DNA of 32,707 bases from Deltaproteobacteria bacterium (GTDB lineage: Bacteria; Myxococcota; XYA12-FULL-58-9). The notes beneath the pieces were generated by a model. It searched no databases. It was not told the DNA's origin and saw only the letters and a list, made by a program, of their open reading frames with translations. The DNA is taken from contig JACRCV010000108.1 in assembly GCA_016218825.1 (NCBI GenBank), positions 1 through 32,707 on the forward strand. The letters are read 5' to 3'. Each line of letters opens with the position of its first letter. The first letter of the stretch is position 1. Positions 1-7,892 of the stretch are shown piece by piece. Made by a program: the position numbers and the translations under genes.

Positions 1-122
1 GTACCGGGAGGCCAGGTTACAGCGCCTTCGTGCATGGATGGGAGCGCCTGATGGACCGCGTGGCCATGCTGGGCGAGCTACACCTGATGAACGCCATTCC
101 CCGGCCGGAGGGGCGCCGATGA
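1..122 (+). CDS. C-terminal fragment of an unidentified protein (gene enters from the left edge)
   Basis: Reading from base 3, the frame stays open to the TGA at 120-122 and gives 39 residues, starting TGRPGYSAFVHGWERL and ending in PRPEGRR. Nearly every third base is G or C, while the other two frames are less biased, so this is the likely coding frame. The start lies outside the window. The fragment is too short to assign a family. The gene converges on the minus-strand gene ending at 228, and a dispersed repeat copy fills the gap. Confidence 0.6.
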   Translation, partial: TGRPGYSAFVHGWERLMDRVAMLGELHLMNAIPRPEGRR

Positions 123-140
123 GATGCGATCAAGAGTCAG

Positions 141-207
141 ACTCGGGGGCGAGGGGTTGGGGAGTGGGGGTGGGGAGCGCCGCGGCAGCCGTGGCGCGGG
201 AATCAAA
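141..207 (-). repeat. Dispersed two-hairpin intergenic repeat, copy A (5' arm missing)
   Basis: Reads toward base 207 as loop ACTCG, a G-rich linker (GTGGGGGTGGGGA), a hairpin at 177-197 and the edge GGGAATCAAA at 198-207. Hairpin arms are GCGCCGCGGC and GCCGTGGCGC around one A, with one G-T wobble. The C-rich arm of the outer hairpin found in copies B, D and E is absent. On the minus strand the TTTGATTCCC edge lies 20 bases after the stop of the gene ending at 228. Confidence 0.8.
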
Positions 208-227
208 TCGAGGCAAGGGAGCTCTGG

Positions 228-1577
228 CTACTTGTTCTTCAGCTTGACCTTGGTGCCTTCGACGCTGACGTCGTCGACGCCGCCGAACTCGTCGTCGAAC
301 GCGGTGAACTCGCGCTCGTCGGCGTAGTACATCGTCGTCAGCTCGGCGGCACGGAAGTAGATTGGGATCATCTTGGCCTGCAACGCCGCCGCGCCTTTCT
401 TCAGGCTCTTCGGATCGTTGAAGTGTCCCTGGCCGACGAAGGTCTTGAGGGCGCGATTGAGGTCGTAGTCGGTGCGGCTCTTGGCGTCGCGGGCGTGCAG
501 CGCCACGATCGGATACACCGGCTCCTTGCCGAGCGCCACCGCGAGCTCGACGGCGCGGTTGTCCTTCGGGATGCTGAGGAAGACCACGTAGCCGAGCTTG
601 TTCTTGCGGCTGAGCTGGTCGCGGGCGACGCGGTCGTCGTACTTGATGAACTTGGCGACCGGGTGGTGACCGTCGAGCTTGTAGGCCACGAAGACCACGC
701 CGGTGAGGTCAGCGTCGTCGAGGTTCACCTTCAAGGTCTCGGCGATGCGCTCTTTGCCGTGGTCGTTGACGGTGAACTCCTTGGCGACGAAGGCGCGGGC
801 CTCGGGGAACAGCTCGGTCACCCCCCAGTGCAAGGTGCGCAGGTAGGCCAACACGTCGATGCGCTCCATCGCGCTGAGCGCCGGGCCGTCGTCGAGCGTT
901 GCCTTCAGCAGGCCGTCGTCGTCGAGGGCGGCGGCGAAGTCGCTCCTCAAGAACTCCGGGGCGCCGCCCTTCGGCAGCGCGCCGGGGATGTCCTTCTTGC
1001 AGCGGGCCTCGCACAGCGCCTTGCCGTGCGGCAGGTTGCCGAGGGTGACCTTGGGCTCGGGGGCGGGCAAGGGCGGCGTCGGGCTGTCCTCCGGGATCGG
1101 CCACACGCCGATCGCGAGCGGCGTCACGAAGTCGATGGACCCGGCGTTCTCGGTCTTGCCGCGCAGGTAGAGGGCGTAGACCCCGGGCTTGGGCGGCGTG
1201 AAGGTGAAGCCGTAGGTGCCGGCGTCGGCGAGCGGTTGGGCGCGGTGGCCCTGGAGCCAGCCGTGCGTCGGCTTCTTGCCCTTGGCGCCTTCGCCGGCGC
1301 CGACCAGGTAGGCGCGCACGTCGGCGTCGCTGATCGGCCGGCGGGTGCCGTCGACCGGGTCGGGGGTGGCGAGGATCTCGTAGAGGTTGGCCTCGACCTC
1401 GAAGGTCGTCCCGGCGTCGGGCACCGGCGGCCGGGTGGTGACGACGTAGGCGATCTTGTCGCTCTCCTTCTTGACCTTGTTGACGCGGGGCTTCGGCGGC
1501 GGTGCCTTCGGCAGGTCGGCGGCGAGCGTGACTCGGGCGAAGAGGACGGCGAACACGAGGACGGCGACGCGGATCAT
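228..1577 (-). CDS. Secreted protein with YtkA-like domain and a heme-motif-less cytochrome c-like segment
   Basis: 449 aa. The ATG at 1577 is chosen because AGGAGG sits 7 bases upstream and a signal peptide (MIRVAVLVFAVLFARVTLAA) follows; a longer open frame upstream lacks both. Residues 45-160 look like an extracellular beta domain of the YtkA/FixH type (carrier of small ligands or metals; family assignment tentative). Residues 178-252 resemble a class I cytochrome c: a G-K-x-L-C start and a terminal helix IDVLAYLRTLH. The heme site is wrong: it reads C189-EAR-C193-KK, with neither CxxC nor the His. Residues 255-449 are an alpha/beta region I do not recognise. The protein is probably periplasmic. 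Divergent from the aldehyde dehydrogenase at 1744, with 166 bases between. The role is unknown. Confidence 0.75.
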   Translation of the reverse strand: MIRVAVLVFAVLFARVTLAADLPKAPPPKPRVNKVKKESDKIAYVVTTRPPVPDAGTTFEVEANLYEILATPDPVDGTRRPISDADVRAYLVGAGEGAKGKKPTHGWLQGHRAQPLADAGTYGFTFTPPKPGVYALYLRGKTENAGSIDFVTPLAIGVWPIPEDSPTPPLPAPEPKVTLGNLPHGKALCEARCKKDIPGALPKGGAPEFLRSDFAAALDDDGLLKATLDDGPALSAMERIDVLAYLRTLHWGVTELFPEARAFVAKEFTVNDHGKERIAETLKVNLDDADLTGVVFVAYKLDGHHPVAKFIKYDDRVARDQLSRKNKLGYVVFLSIPKDNRAVELAVALGKEPVYPIVALHARDAKSRTDYDLNRALKTFVGQGHFNDPKSLKKGAAALQAKMIPIYFRAAELTTMYYADEREFTAFDDEFGGVDDVSVEGTKVKLKNK

Positions 1578-1725
1578 GGACAGGCCTCCTGGTAGCCGGC
1601 GCAGAGTAGCCGCAGCCCTCTGGAGCGTCAATCGTGCCGTCTCGGAGGTCGGCGGCGGCAAGACGGGATCCGCGTCGGCCACGAGGGGCACACGCGGGCC
1701 GCGCATGTCCCGGGCGCGGGTTTTC

Positions 1726-1734
1726 TGCTACCGT
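1726..1734 (+). promoter_or_regulatory. Candidate extended -10 element, near-leaderless start
   Basis: TGCTACCGT carries a TG-extended -10 (TACCGT) that ends 9 bases before the ATG at 1744. No Shine-Dalgarno sequence is visible in front of that ATG and no good -35 is seen. Transcription from here would begin within a few bases of the start codon. Weak, pattern-based call. Confidence 0.35.
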
Positions 1735-1743
1735 CGCCCCGTC

Positions 1744-3315
1744 ATGACCGATGCCAATGCCAGCGCGAGCGTGTTTTCGACCCAAAACCCGGCCACCGGT
1801 GCGTCCCTGTCGCAAGTCGCCGCGGCCACCGAAGCGGAGGTCCGCGCCGCGGTCGCCGCCGCCCGGACGGCACAGCGGGCGTGGGCGGCCCGTCCGTTTG
1901 CCGAGCGCGTCACGCTGATGCTCGACGCGGTGCGGCTCTTGCTACGGGAGCGCGACGCCGGCATCGCGGTGATGAGCGCCGAGACCGGGCGCTGCGCCAC
2001 CGAGTGCCTGATGAGCGAGGTGTCGGCGGGGATGACGTTTGCGCGCGCCGCGATTCGGGCGGCGAAGAAGGCGCTCGTGACCGAGCGGATCTCGCTGTCG
2101 CCGATCGACTTCCCCGGGAAGAAGGTGGCGATCGAGGTCGTGCCGCGGGGCGTCGTCGGCGTCATCGCGCCCTGGAACTACCCGATCGGCAACTTCTTCA
2201 AGGCGCTGATGCCGGCGCTCTTGGCCGGCAACGGCGTGGTGATGAAACCCTCGGAGAAGACGCCACGCAGCGGCGCCTGGCTCGCGGCGACGATGGCGCG
2301 GGTCTTTCCACCTGGGCTCGTCGGCATCGTCCAGGGGGACAAGGCCGTGGGCCGGTGGCTGTTGGCGTCCGGCATCGACGCCGTGGTGTTCACCGGCTCG
2401 GTCACCGCCGGCAAGGAGATCGCGGCCAAGGCCGGCGAGCTCTTGATCCCCTGCTCGGTGGAGCTCGGCGGCAAGGACGCGGCGATCGTGCTCGCCGATT
2501 GTCGCCTGGACCGCACCGTCGCCGGCGTCGCGCAGTGGGCGTTTCACAACGCCGGGCAGAACTGCGGCGGCATCGAGCGGATCTACGTCGAGCGGCCGAT
2601 CGCCGACCTCTTCGTCGACAAGCTGAGCAAGCTCGCCGCGGCGCTGCAGGTGGCGCCGGCGGCCGCGATCACCGACCTCGGCCCATTGCAGAACGCGGCG
2701 CAGCTCGCGGTGGTCGAGGCGCACGTGAAGGACGCGCTCGCCAAGGGGGCGCGCCTGGTGGCCGGCGGCAAGCGGACCGGTGTCGGGCTCGGCTATCAGC
2801 CGACGGTGTTGGACGGCTGCACCCCCGACATGCTGGTGATGTCCGAAGAGACCTTCGGGCCGGTGGTGGGGGTGACCAGGGTCGCCGACGCCGCCGAGGC
2901 GGTGGCGCTCGCGAACCGCTGTCGCTACGGCCTGTCGGGCTCGGTGTGGACCCGGGACGTCGCCCGGGGTCTGGCGTTGGCGCGGGCCCTCGAGGTCGGC
3001 GTCGCCGCGGTGAACAACCACGCGTTCACCGGCTCGCTCCCCGAGGTGCCGTGGACCGGCGTCAAGGACACCGGGCCCGGGGTCGCGAACAGCCATCACG
3101 CGTACCACGTGTTCGTGCGGCGGCGGACGGTGTTCGTGGACCGCAACAAGGACCCGGATCCGTGGTGGCTGCCGATCGACGCCGATCTGCAAGCGTTCGG
3201 TGAGGCGCTGGTGCGGCGGGCGCTCGGCTCGGCGACCGCGCTCTTGACGTTGGCGCGGCTGCTGCCGCGGCGGCTACGGACCATCCGGGCGTTGGCCGCT
3301 GGCATCGGGCGCTGA
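1744..3315 (+). CDS. NAD(P)+-dependent aldehyde dehydrogenase
   Basis: 523 aa. Oxidises an aldehyde to the carboxylic acid with NAD(P)+, in the cytoplasm; the substrate is not readable from sequence. Family hallmarks are all present: APWNYP at 142-147, cofactor-binding K168, FTGSVTAGKEIA around 216-227, general base E240 in ELGGK, catalytic C274 in GQNCGG, and EETFGPVVGV. A 40-50 residue basic, hydrophobic C-terminal extension follows the usual end of the fold (ARLLPRRLRTIRALAAGIGR) and could form an amphipathic membrane-associating helix. The start at 1744 follows an extended -10-like sequence and lacks a Shine-Dalgarno, so the mRNA may be leaderless; an open frame reaches further upstream but has no protein-like signal. 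Second ALDH of the window, distinct from the one at 28357. Confidence 0.93.
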   Translation: MTDANASASVFSTQNPATGASLSQVAAATEAEVRAAVAAARTAQRAWAARPFAERVTLMLDAVRLLLRERDAGIAVMSAETGRCATECLMSEVSAGMTFARAAIRAAKKALVTERISLSPIDFPGKKVAIEVVPRGVVGVIAPWNYPIGNFFKALMPALLAGNGVVMKPSEKTPRSGAWLAATMARVFPPGLVGIVQGDKAVGRWLLASGIDAVVFTGSVTAGKEIAAKAGELLIPCSVELGGKDAAIVLADCRLDRTVAGVAQWAFHNAGQNCGGIERIYVERPIADLFVDKLSKLAAALQVAPAAAITDLGPLQNAAQLAVVEAHVKDALAKGARLVAGGKRTGVGLGYQPTVLDGCTPDMLVMSEETFGPVVGVTRVADAAEAVALANRCRYGLSGSVWTRDVARGLALARALEVGVAAVNNHAFTGSLPEVPWTGVKDTGPGVANSHHAYHVFVRRRTVFVDRNKDPDPWWLPIDADLQAFGEALVRRALGSATALLTLARLLPRRLRTIRALAAGIGR

Positions 3316-3368
3316 CCGAGGCCGCCTTGCCATCCCTCCCCCGGAGCCTGCCGCGCTGCTGCAACGTC

Positions 3369-3397
3369 GAGACTGGTCGCGTGCGCCGTGCTAAGGT
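3369..3397 (+). promoter_or_regulatory. Candidate promoter for the cupredoxin gene
   Basis: GAGACT at 3369-3374 (3 of 6 to TTGACA), a 17-base spacer and TAAGGT at 3392-3397 preceded by TGC, that is, an extended -10. It lies 37 bases before the cupredoxin ATG, which has its own Shine-Dalgarno. Modest match. Confidence 0.35.
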
Positions 3398-3434
3398 CTG
3401 CGGCGTCGTGTCTCCTCTGACGTGGAGGTCTGGA

Positions 3435-3812
3435 ATGACAGCAAGGCTCGTGGTTCTCGCGGGGGTTTTGCAAGCGTGCGCGCACGGTGGCAGTGGCGCG
3501 TCGGGTTCGGGAGCGACGGCGTCGGCGGATCCGGCGGCGATCGTCGGCCGGCGCCTCGACGTCACGGTCACGAGCTCGACGTACGAGCCGGCGGAGCTGC
3601 AAGCGAAGACCGGTGAGGACCTCACGGTGGTCTTCACGCGCACCAGCAAGGGCGAGTGCGGCGCCGAGGTGGTGTTCGAAGATCTCGGGATCCGCAAGTA
3701 CCTGCCGGTGGGCGAGCCGGTCCTGATTCCGCTGCACCCGGACAAGGCCGGGCCGATCGCGTTTCGCTGCGGCATGCGGATGATGAAGGGCGTCATTCAA
3801 GTGACCGACTAG
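3435..3812 (+). CDS. Cupredoxin-domain lipoprotein
   Basis: 125 aa. The ATG at 3435 follows GTGGAGG by 6 bases. A short lipoprotein signal ends in the lipobox LQAC (C15), then a Gly/Ser/Ala linker and one cupredoxin domain (about 40-125). The pattern C75-GAEVVFEDLGIRKYLPVGE, then FRC112-GM114-RMM117-KG, matches the small cupredoxin type found free or attached to copper-transporting ATPases; the Cys and Met residues are the expected Cu ligands. It should sit in the periplasm, anchored to a membrane, binding copper or passing electrons. The genes that follow on the same strand encode an outer-membrane barrel and a YtkA-like lipoprotein, supporting a metal-handling role (inference). Confidence 0.85.
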   Translation: MTARLVVLAGVLQACAHGGSGASGSGATASADPAAIVGRRLDVTVTSSTYEPAELQAKTGEDLTVVFTRTSKGECGAEVVFEDLGIRKYLPVGEPVLIPLHPDKAGPIAFRCGMRMMKGVIQVTD

Positions 3813-3832
3813 CCAGACCGCTCTCATGACCG

Positions 3833-3909
3833 TTTGATTCCCGCGCGGCCGCCGCGGCCGCGCTCCCCACCCCCACCCCCCGAACCCCCGCCCCCGAGTG
3901 GGGCGGGGG
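3833..3909 (+). repeat. Dispersed two-hairpin intergenic repeat, copy B (complete)
   Basis: TTTGATTCCC at 3833-3842; hairpin at 3843-3863 with arms GCGCGGCCGC and GCGGCCGCGC around one C; the complement of the G-rich linker; then a second hairpin with arms 3885-3894 (CCCCCGCCCC) and 3900-3909 (GGGGCGGGGG) around loop CGAGT. It lies 20 bases after the cupredoxin stop codon. Confidence 0.85.
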
Positions 3910-4023
3910 CGAACAGCGCAAAGTCGGCCGAGGGTCGCGGCGGGGCGCGGTCCCGTGCGGTCTAGACGGATCGGTTCCAGTCTGCTACTACGAGTTGCTC
4001 TTCCGACTTTGGGAGGAAGAGAG

Positions 4024-4083
4024 ATGCACCCATCCGTCGGAGTTGGTCCCGACCGCTGGGGAATAACCGAAGTGCCCCCATGA
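4024..4083 (+). CDS. Small leader ORF translationally coupled to the barrel gene
   Basis: 19 codons (MHPSVGVGPDRWGITEVPP). It has the stronger translation signal of the locus: GGGAGGAAGAGAG directly before ATG 4024. Its TGA overlaps the ATG of the barrel gene at 4080 (ATGA), and that downstream ATG has no clear Shine-Dalgarno of its own. The arrangement suggests that ribosomes finishing this peptide re-initiate on the barrel gene. The peptide shows no known attenuator pattern. It could instead be a coincidence of a G-rich leader. Confidence 0.45.
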   Translation: MHPSVGVGPDRWGITEVPP

Positions 4084-5000
4084 AGACATGTCGATTTCCA
4101 GTCGTGGTGCTCCTCGTCGTTCTCGTCGCGCCGCAGGCCGCGTGGGCCGCGGCCTGCTGCATGTCGGCCGCGGTGTTCGGCGTCGGCCGCTTGAAGACCT
4201 GGGAGGAGCTCTCGGTCGGCACGCGGTTCACGTACAGCAGCACGGTCGGCACCTGGGACCCGGAGGGGCTGTGGCTGCGCAACCCGATCGGCTACTCCGA
4301 GTCCGAGTCGCGCGCCGATCTGTTCGCGATCTACCGCCTCGCCGAGCGCTGGCAGGTCTCGGCGCTGTTGCCCGGCCTGCGCACCGTGCGTGACGTCGGC
4401 GCCGAGCACGGCGCCGGCGGTGGGCTCGGGGACGGCCAGGCGTCGGTGCGCTTCGAGCCGGTGGGCTTCGGGGAGTATCCGCTGCTGCCGGCGATCGGGG
4501 TGACCGCGACCGTGCAGCTGCCGACCGGGCGGCGGGTCGAAGACAGCAGCGCGCCGCTCGATGCCGGGGCCACCGGCCGCGGCGCGTGGGGTGCCTCGTT
4601 GTCGGCCGAGGTCGAGAAGGTGTTCTTCGGCGACTACTTCGCGCGCGCCGACCTGGGGTTCACCTACTACCTGCCGTTCACCCGCTCCGATCTGCAACAG
4701 CGCCAGACCTACGGGCCCACCGTCGCCGGGGCGCTGTCTTGCGGCATGACGCTCGTCGACGTCGTCGCTCTCGGCCTGATGGCCTCCTATGCGTACGACG
4801 CGCCGTACAAGCTCGACGGCGCCGTCATCGACGCCTCGGCGGCCGCGACCCCGGCGGTGGGGGTCAACCTGTCGTGGAACATCGACGATCACTGGACGTT
4901 GCTCGGCGCCGCCGGCACCGCGATCTTCGCGAGCCGCGTCGGCATGAACCGACCCGGTCGACTGTCGGCCGGCCTGGGGTTGCGCTACGGGTACTTCTGA
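4080..5000 (+). CDS. Outer-membrane beta-barrel (transporter-like)
   Basis: 306 aa. A signal peptide of about 23 residues (MKTCRFPVVVLLVVLVAP...AWA) is followed by CCMSAAVFGVGRL and a series of alternating amphipathic strands rich in Tyr, Gly and Thr. It ends in an aromatic residue (LGLRYGYF), as outer-membrane barrels do for BAM recognition. Strand motifs such as VTATVQLPTGR and FARADLGFTYYLP resemble the MetA-pathway/transporter-like porin family; that family is a guess. It sits between a cupredoxin lipoprotein and a YtkA-like lipoprotein, all plus strand, so it may be the outer-membrane part of a metal or small-molecule system. The start is coupled to the leader ORF ending at 4083. Confidence 0.78.
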   Translation: MKTCRFPVVVLLVVLVAPQAAWAAACCMSAAVFGVGRLKTWEELSVGTRFTYSSTVGTWDPEGLWLRNPIGYSESESRADLFAIYRLAERWQVSALLPGLRTVRDVGAEHGAGGGLGDGQASVRFEPVGFGEYPLLPAIGVTATVQLPTGRRVEDSSAPLDAGATGRGAWGASLSAEVEKVFFGDYFARADLGFTYYLPFTRSDLQQRQTYGPTVAGALSCGMTLVDVVALGLMASYAYDAPYKLDGAVIDASAAATPAVGVNLSWNIDDHWTLLGAAGTAIFASRVGMNRPGRLSAGLGLRYGYF

Positions 5001-5069
5001 GCCGAAATCGCAGACGCGCAGACGGGCGGCGGGCAGCGGCGGCCGGATGCCGTTTCAGGAGAGCGAGCG

Positions 5070-5876
5070 ATGAAGCGAGCATGGGTGGTGTCGACGGCAG
5101 CGACGGTGCTCATCGCGACCGGGTGCGGAGAGCGCGCCGACATCTGTCTGACCGCGTGCGGCGTGCCGATCCCGACCACGGTGAAGGTCTTCGCGACCGC
5201 GACCGACGACACGATGCAGGCGTATCTGCTCACGACCCAACCGCTGCACGCCGGGCTGAACCGGGTCTACTACCGGTTCTCGAAGATCGACAACGACGAG
5301 ACCGTCACCCACGCCGCCGTCACCCAGGCGCCGCAGATGACGATGACGACCGGCGCGCACGGCTGCCCGCGGACCGACCCGGCCCCAGCGGCCGACGCCG
5401 ACGCGCTCTTCGAGGCGAAGCTCGTGTTCACGATGGGAGGCGCCGGCGGGACGTGGAGCAACCGGGTGCAGATGACGCCCGAGGGTGGCGCGGCGCACAC
5501 CTTTGACTTCGCGGCGCTCGAGGTGGCGGCGAGCGCCGAGGTCGGCACCCTGAGCTCCGGCGGCACCGACTACGTCGTGACCCTCGCGATGTCGGAGGCC
5601 TCGCCGCACGTGGGCAAGAACCCGCTGGTGGTGACGTTGCACGCCGCGCAGCCGGACGGCACCTACGTCGCGATCACCGACGCGCAGCTGAAGTTGGTGC
5701 CGGTGATGACCAGCATGGGGCACGGCTCGCCCGGCAACGTCAACCCGACCTTCGTTGCCGACGCCGAGTACAGCGGCGTGGTCAACCTGTCGATGAGCGG
5801 CGGCTGGGACGTCGGCCTCGAGGTCCGCCGCGCCGGCGTTTTGCTCGGCACGGCACACTACGTCTTCCGGGTCTGA
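5070..5876 (+). CDS. YtkA-like lipoprotein
   Basis: 268 aa. CAGGAGAG lies just before the ATG. The lipobox is IATGC (C19). The body seems to hold two similar beta domains of the YtkA/FixH type: one near 45-105 (PLHAGLNRVYYRF...QMTMTTGAHGCP) and one near 165-268 (ASPHVGKNPLVVTL, VTSMGHGSPG-like loop, VNLSMSGGWDVGLEV). Met/His-rich loops such as MTSMGHG are candidate copper ligands. It probably is a periplasmic-face lipoprotein working with the cupredoxin and barrel upstream. The gene converges on the next one with only 7 bases between stops, and no separate terminator is visible. Confidence 0.78.
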   Translation: MKRAWVVSTAATVLIATGCGERADICLTACGVPIPTTVKVFATATDDTMQAYLLTTQPLHAGLNRVYYRFSKIDNDETVTHAAVTQAPQMTMTTGAHGCPRTDPAPAADADALFEAKLVFTMGGAGGTWSNRVQMTPEGGAAHTFDFAALEVAASAEVGTLSSGGTDYVVTLAMSEASPHVGKNPLVVTLHAAQPDGTYVAITDAQLKLVPVMTSMGHGSPGNVNPTFVADAEYSGVVNLSMSGGWDVGLEVRRAGVLLGTAHYVFRV

Positions 5877-5883
5877 GCCCTCG

Positions 5884-7611
5884 CTAGCGCCGCGCCACCG
5901 CCGCCGCTTGGAAGGGCGGCGGGCGCACCGCCAGGTGCACGTCGATGACCGCGCCGATTCGGAGCGTGCCTGCCTGGTCTCGCCAGTAGAACCGGCCGCG
6001 CTCCAGGGCGCAGTTGCCGCGGTCGTCGCAGCGCGGCTCGACCTCGTAGGCGACCTCGAACCCGACGATCCCCAGGCTCGAGACCGGCCAGAGCTCGTCT
6101 GCGGTCGAGATCCGATCGCCGTCCAGGTCGGCCCAGGCGAGGAGGCGGTCGAAGCCCGGGTCGCGCCGGTCGACGCGGCCGTCCCGGTCCAGGTCGAGCT
6201 CGGCCAGCGCCGCGAAGCCGTTTGCCGCCGGGCCGACGGCGGTCGGGGTCGCCGAGCCGAACAGCTCTTCGCCCGAGGTGATGACGCCGTCGCCGTCGCG
6301 ATCGAGCACCAGCCATGGGGTGGCAGCCGTCGGCCAGTCGGTGCGCACCATCGGCGTCTTGCCGGCGGCGGCGAGGTTGAACGCGGTGACGCCGTCGTCC
6401 GGGGTGTAGACGACCGCCTGGTCCGGGTCGAACGCGAGGACCAGCGGTGTCGTGCACTCGTAGGTCGTGCAATTGGAGGCCTGGTAGCAGCTGAAGGTGT
6501 CGCCGACGCGGCTGACGGTGCCGGAGCAGCGGGCGTCGACCCAATCGCGGTGCGCTCTGTCCCACGCTACCGAATCGACGCCGCGGTAGCACCAGAGGCG
6601 GAGCTCGTTGTAGGTACAGCCGCGGTCGTTGTGCTGCATACAGCTCTCGGCTTCGGCCACGGTGTCGAGGTTGGTGCCGCCGTAGCCGTTACAGTTGCCG
6701 AAGCTGCACGTCGAGGTCGACTTGACGCCGTTGTCGTCGAAACCGTCGCAGTCGTTGTCGAGGCCGTCGCAGACCTCGGCGGGCGTCGGGCCGCAGGTGT
6801 GGCAGGCGTTCAGCAGGCCCTCGTCTACGTAACTGTCGCAGTCGTTGTCGAGGTTGTCACAGACCTCGACTGGGGTGGGCCCGCACTGGAGGCAGGCGTT
6901 CAGCAACCCTTCGTCGATCTCCAGGTCGCAGTCATTGTCCTTGCCGTCGCAGATCTCGGTCGAGGGGTGGCAGCAGGCCGTCAGATCGAGGCCGTCGTCG
7001 GCGGCGCCGTTGCAGTCGTTGTCGTAGCTGTCGCAGACCTCGCGGTCGTCGCACGACGGGCCGTCGACGCCCTGGGTGAGGCAGCCGAACTCCGCCTGCA
7101 GCTGCAGCCGGGTGCTCGCGAGTGGGTAGATGCGGTCGTAGCGCACGCAGATCTGGACGTTTTGCTGCACCCGTCTGCCGATGTCGATCTGGATGCCGTG
7201 CAGCGGCTCGCAGCAGCCGTGGGCGAAGTCCCCGATCTGGGTGTGGTTGACGACCTCGCCGTCCACGGTCACCGCGACCACGTGGGTGTCGCAGCCGGCG
7301 GCGGTGCCGATGATCAGGCGGCCGATCTCCGGGTTGTCGGTGGTGTCGATGCCGTAACAGAAGGTGCTGGCGCAGGGCATGTCGTCGATGTCGTGGCTCG
7401 ACAGCTTCACGGTCGCCGGGCACTCGTCCGGCGTCTCGTCGGTGCACACCGGCTCGCGACAGACGCTGTGGGCCACCGCCGGCACCGGCTCGCTCGGCCG
7501 CTCCACGGGCGCCAACACGTCCGATTGGCACGCGCCGGCCGCGAGTGCCACGAGCAAGAGGCCAAAGCGACTTGCACCCCAGGTGACTCGATCTTCAGCA
7601 ACGCATCGCAT
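5884..7611 (-). CDS. Lipoprotein with MopE-type CDxxDNDCD repeats and Ca-binding-like loops
   Basis: 575 aa. GGGAG precedes the ATG; the lipobox is AAGAC (C28). Residues 50-180 are a Cys-rich domain I do not recognise. Four copies of the putative metal-binding motif EvCDxxDNDCDgxxDeG follow at about 191-208, 219-236, 249-266 and 279-296; the last three are near-tandem 30-residue units. The C-terminal third carries EF-hand-like loops DRDGDGVITSGEE (about 437), DLDRDGRVD (about 473) and DLDGDRISTADE (about 495), a typical Ca-stabilised dockerin/EF pattern. It is a surface or periplasmic lipoprotein, probably folding around Ca ions and disulfides; the biological role is unknown. Proteins with these repeats are common in Myxococcota. 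Confidence 0.85.
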   Translation of the reverse strand: MRCVAEDRVTWGASRFGLLLVALAAGACQSDVLAPVERPSEPVPAVAHSVCREPVCTDETPDECPATVKLSSHDIDDMPCASTFCYGIDTTDNPEIGRLIIGTAAGCDTHVVAVTVDGEVVNHTQIGDFAHGCCEPLHGIQIDIGRRVQQNVQICVRYDRIYPLASTRLQLQAEFGCLTQGVDGPSCDDREVCDSYDNDCNGAADDGLDLTACCHPSTEICDGKDNDCDLEIDEGLLNACLQCGPTPVEVCDNLDNDCDSYVDEGLLNACHTCGPTPAEVCDGLDNDCDGFDDNGVKSTSTCSFGNCNGYGGTNLDTVAEAESCMQHNDRGCTYNELRLWCYRGVDSVAWDRAHRDWVDARCSGTVSRVGDTFSCYQASNCTTYECTTPLVLAFDPDQAVVYTPDDGVTAFNLAAAGKTPMVRTDWPTAATPWLVLDRDGDGVITSGEELFGSATPTAVGPAANGFAALAELDLDRDGRVDRRDPGFDRLLAWADLDGDRISTADELWPVSSLGIVGFEVAYEVEPRCDDRGNCALERGRFYWRDQAGTLRIGAVIDVHLAVRPPPFQAAAVARR

Positions 7612-7848
7612 CGTACCACTCCCGTCGGGGCGGCCCGCCCTGCGGTCTTCGATCGCAACTCGCGTGCCACCCGTGAGCAGGGGACGGCGCCTGCCCAGCC
7701 CCCCGAGTGCCCGGGCGTGGGGCCGCGGCGCGTGTCAAAAAGCCGCGGGAAAACAGCAGACTGTGATCAGGATCGGGATCGTCGAAGGGATCGGGACGAC
7801 GCCGGGTTTCTGGCGCCGGTCGCTGTCAGGAACGGCACGGTTGCCCGA

Positions 7849-7864
7849 GGAACCCGCGGGTTCC
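7849..7864. repeat. 16-bp perfect palindrome GGAACCCGCGGGTTCC
   Basis: Both halves match exactly. It lies 28 bases past the stop of the minus-strand lipoprotein gene ending at 7893 and could act as a weak terminator or protein-binding site. No T-run follows on either strand. The rest of the 7612-7892 gap holds no supportable gene. Confidence 0.4.
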
Positions 7865-7892
7865 CACGCCTGGCTGGGGGTCCGTCCGGCGG

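Noticed and set aside
1578-1706. N-terminal extension of the 228-1577 protein
   Set aside because: The downstream ATG has an AGGAGG site and begins a signal peptide; the extension would bury it.
7700-7745. Possible further copy of the dispersed repeat
   Set aside because: It has CCCCGAGTG and a GGGG-rich run but lacks the inner 10-bp stem and the TTTGATTCCC edge.
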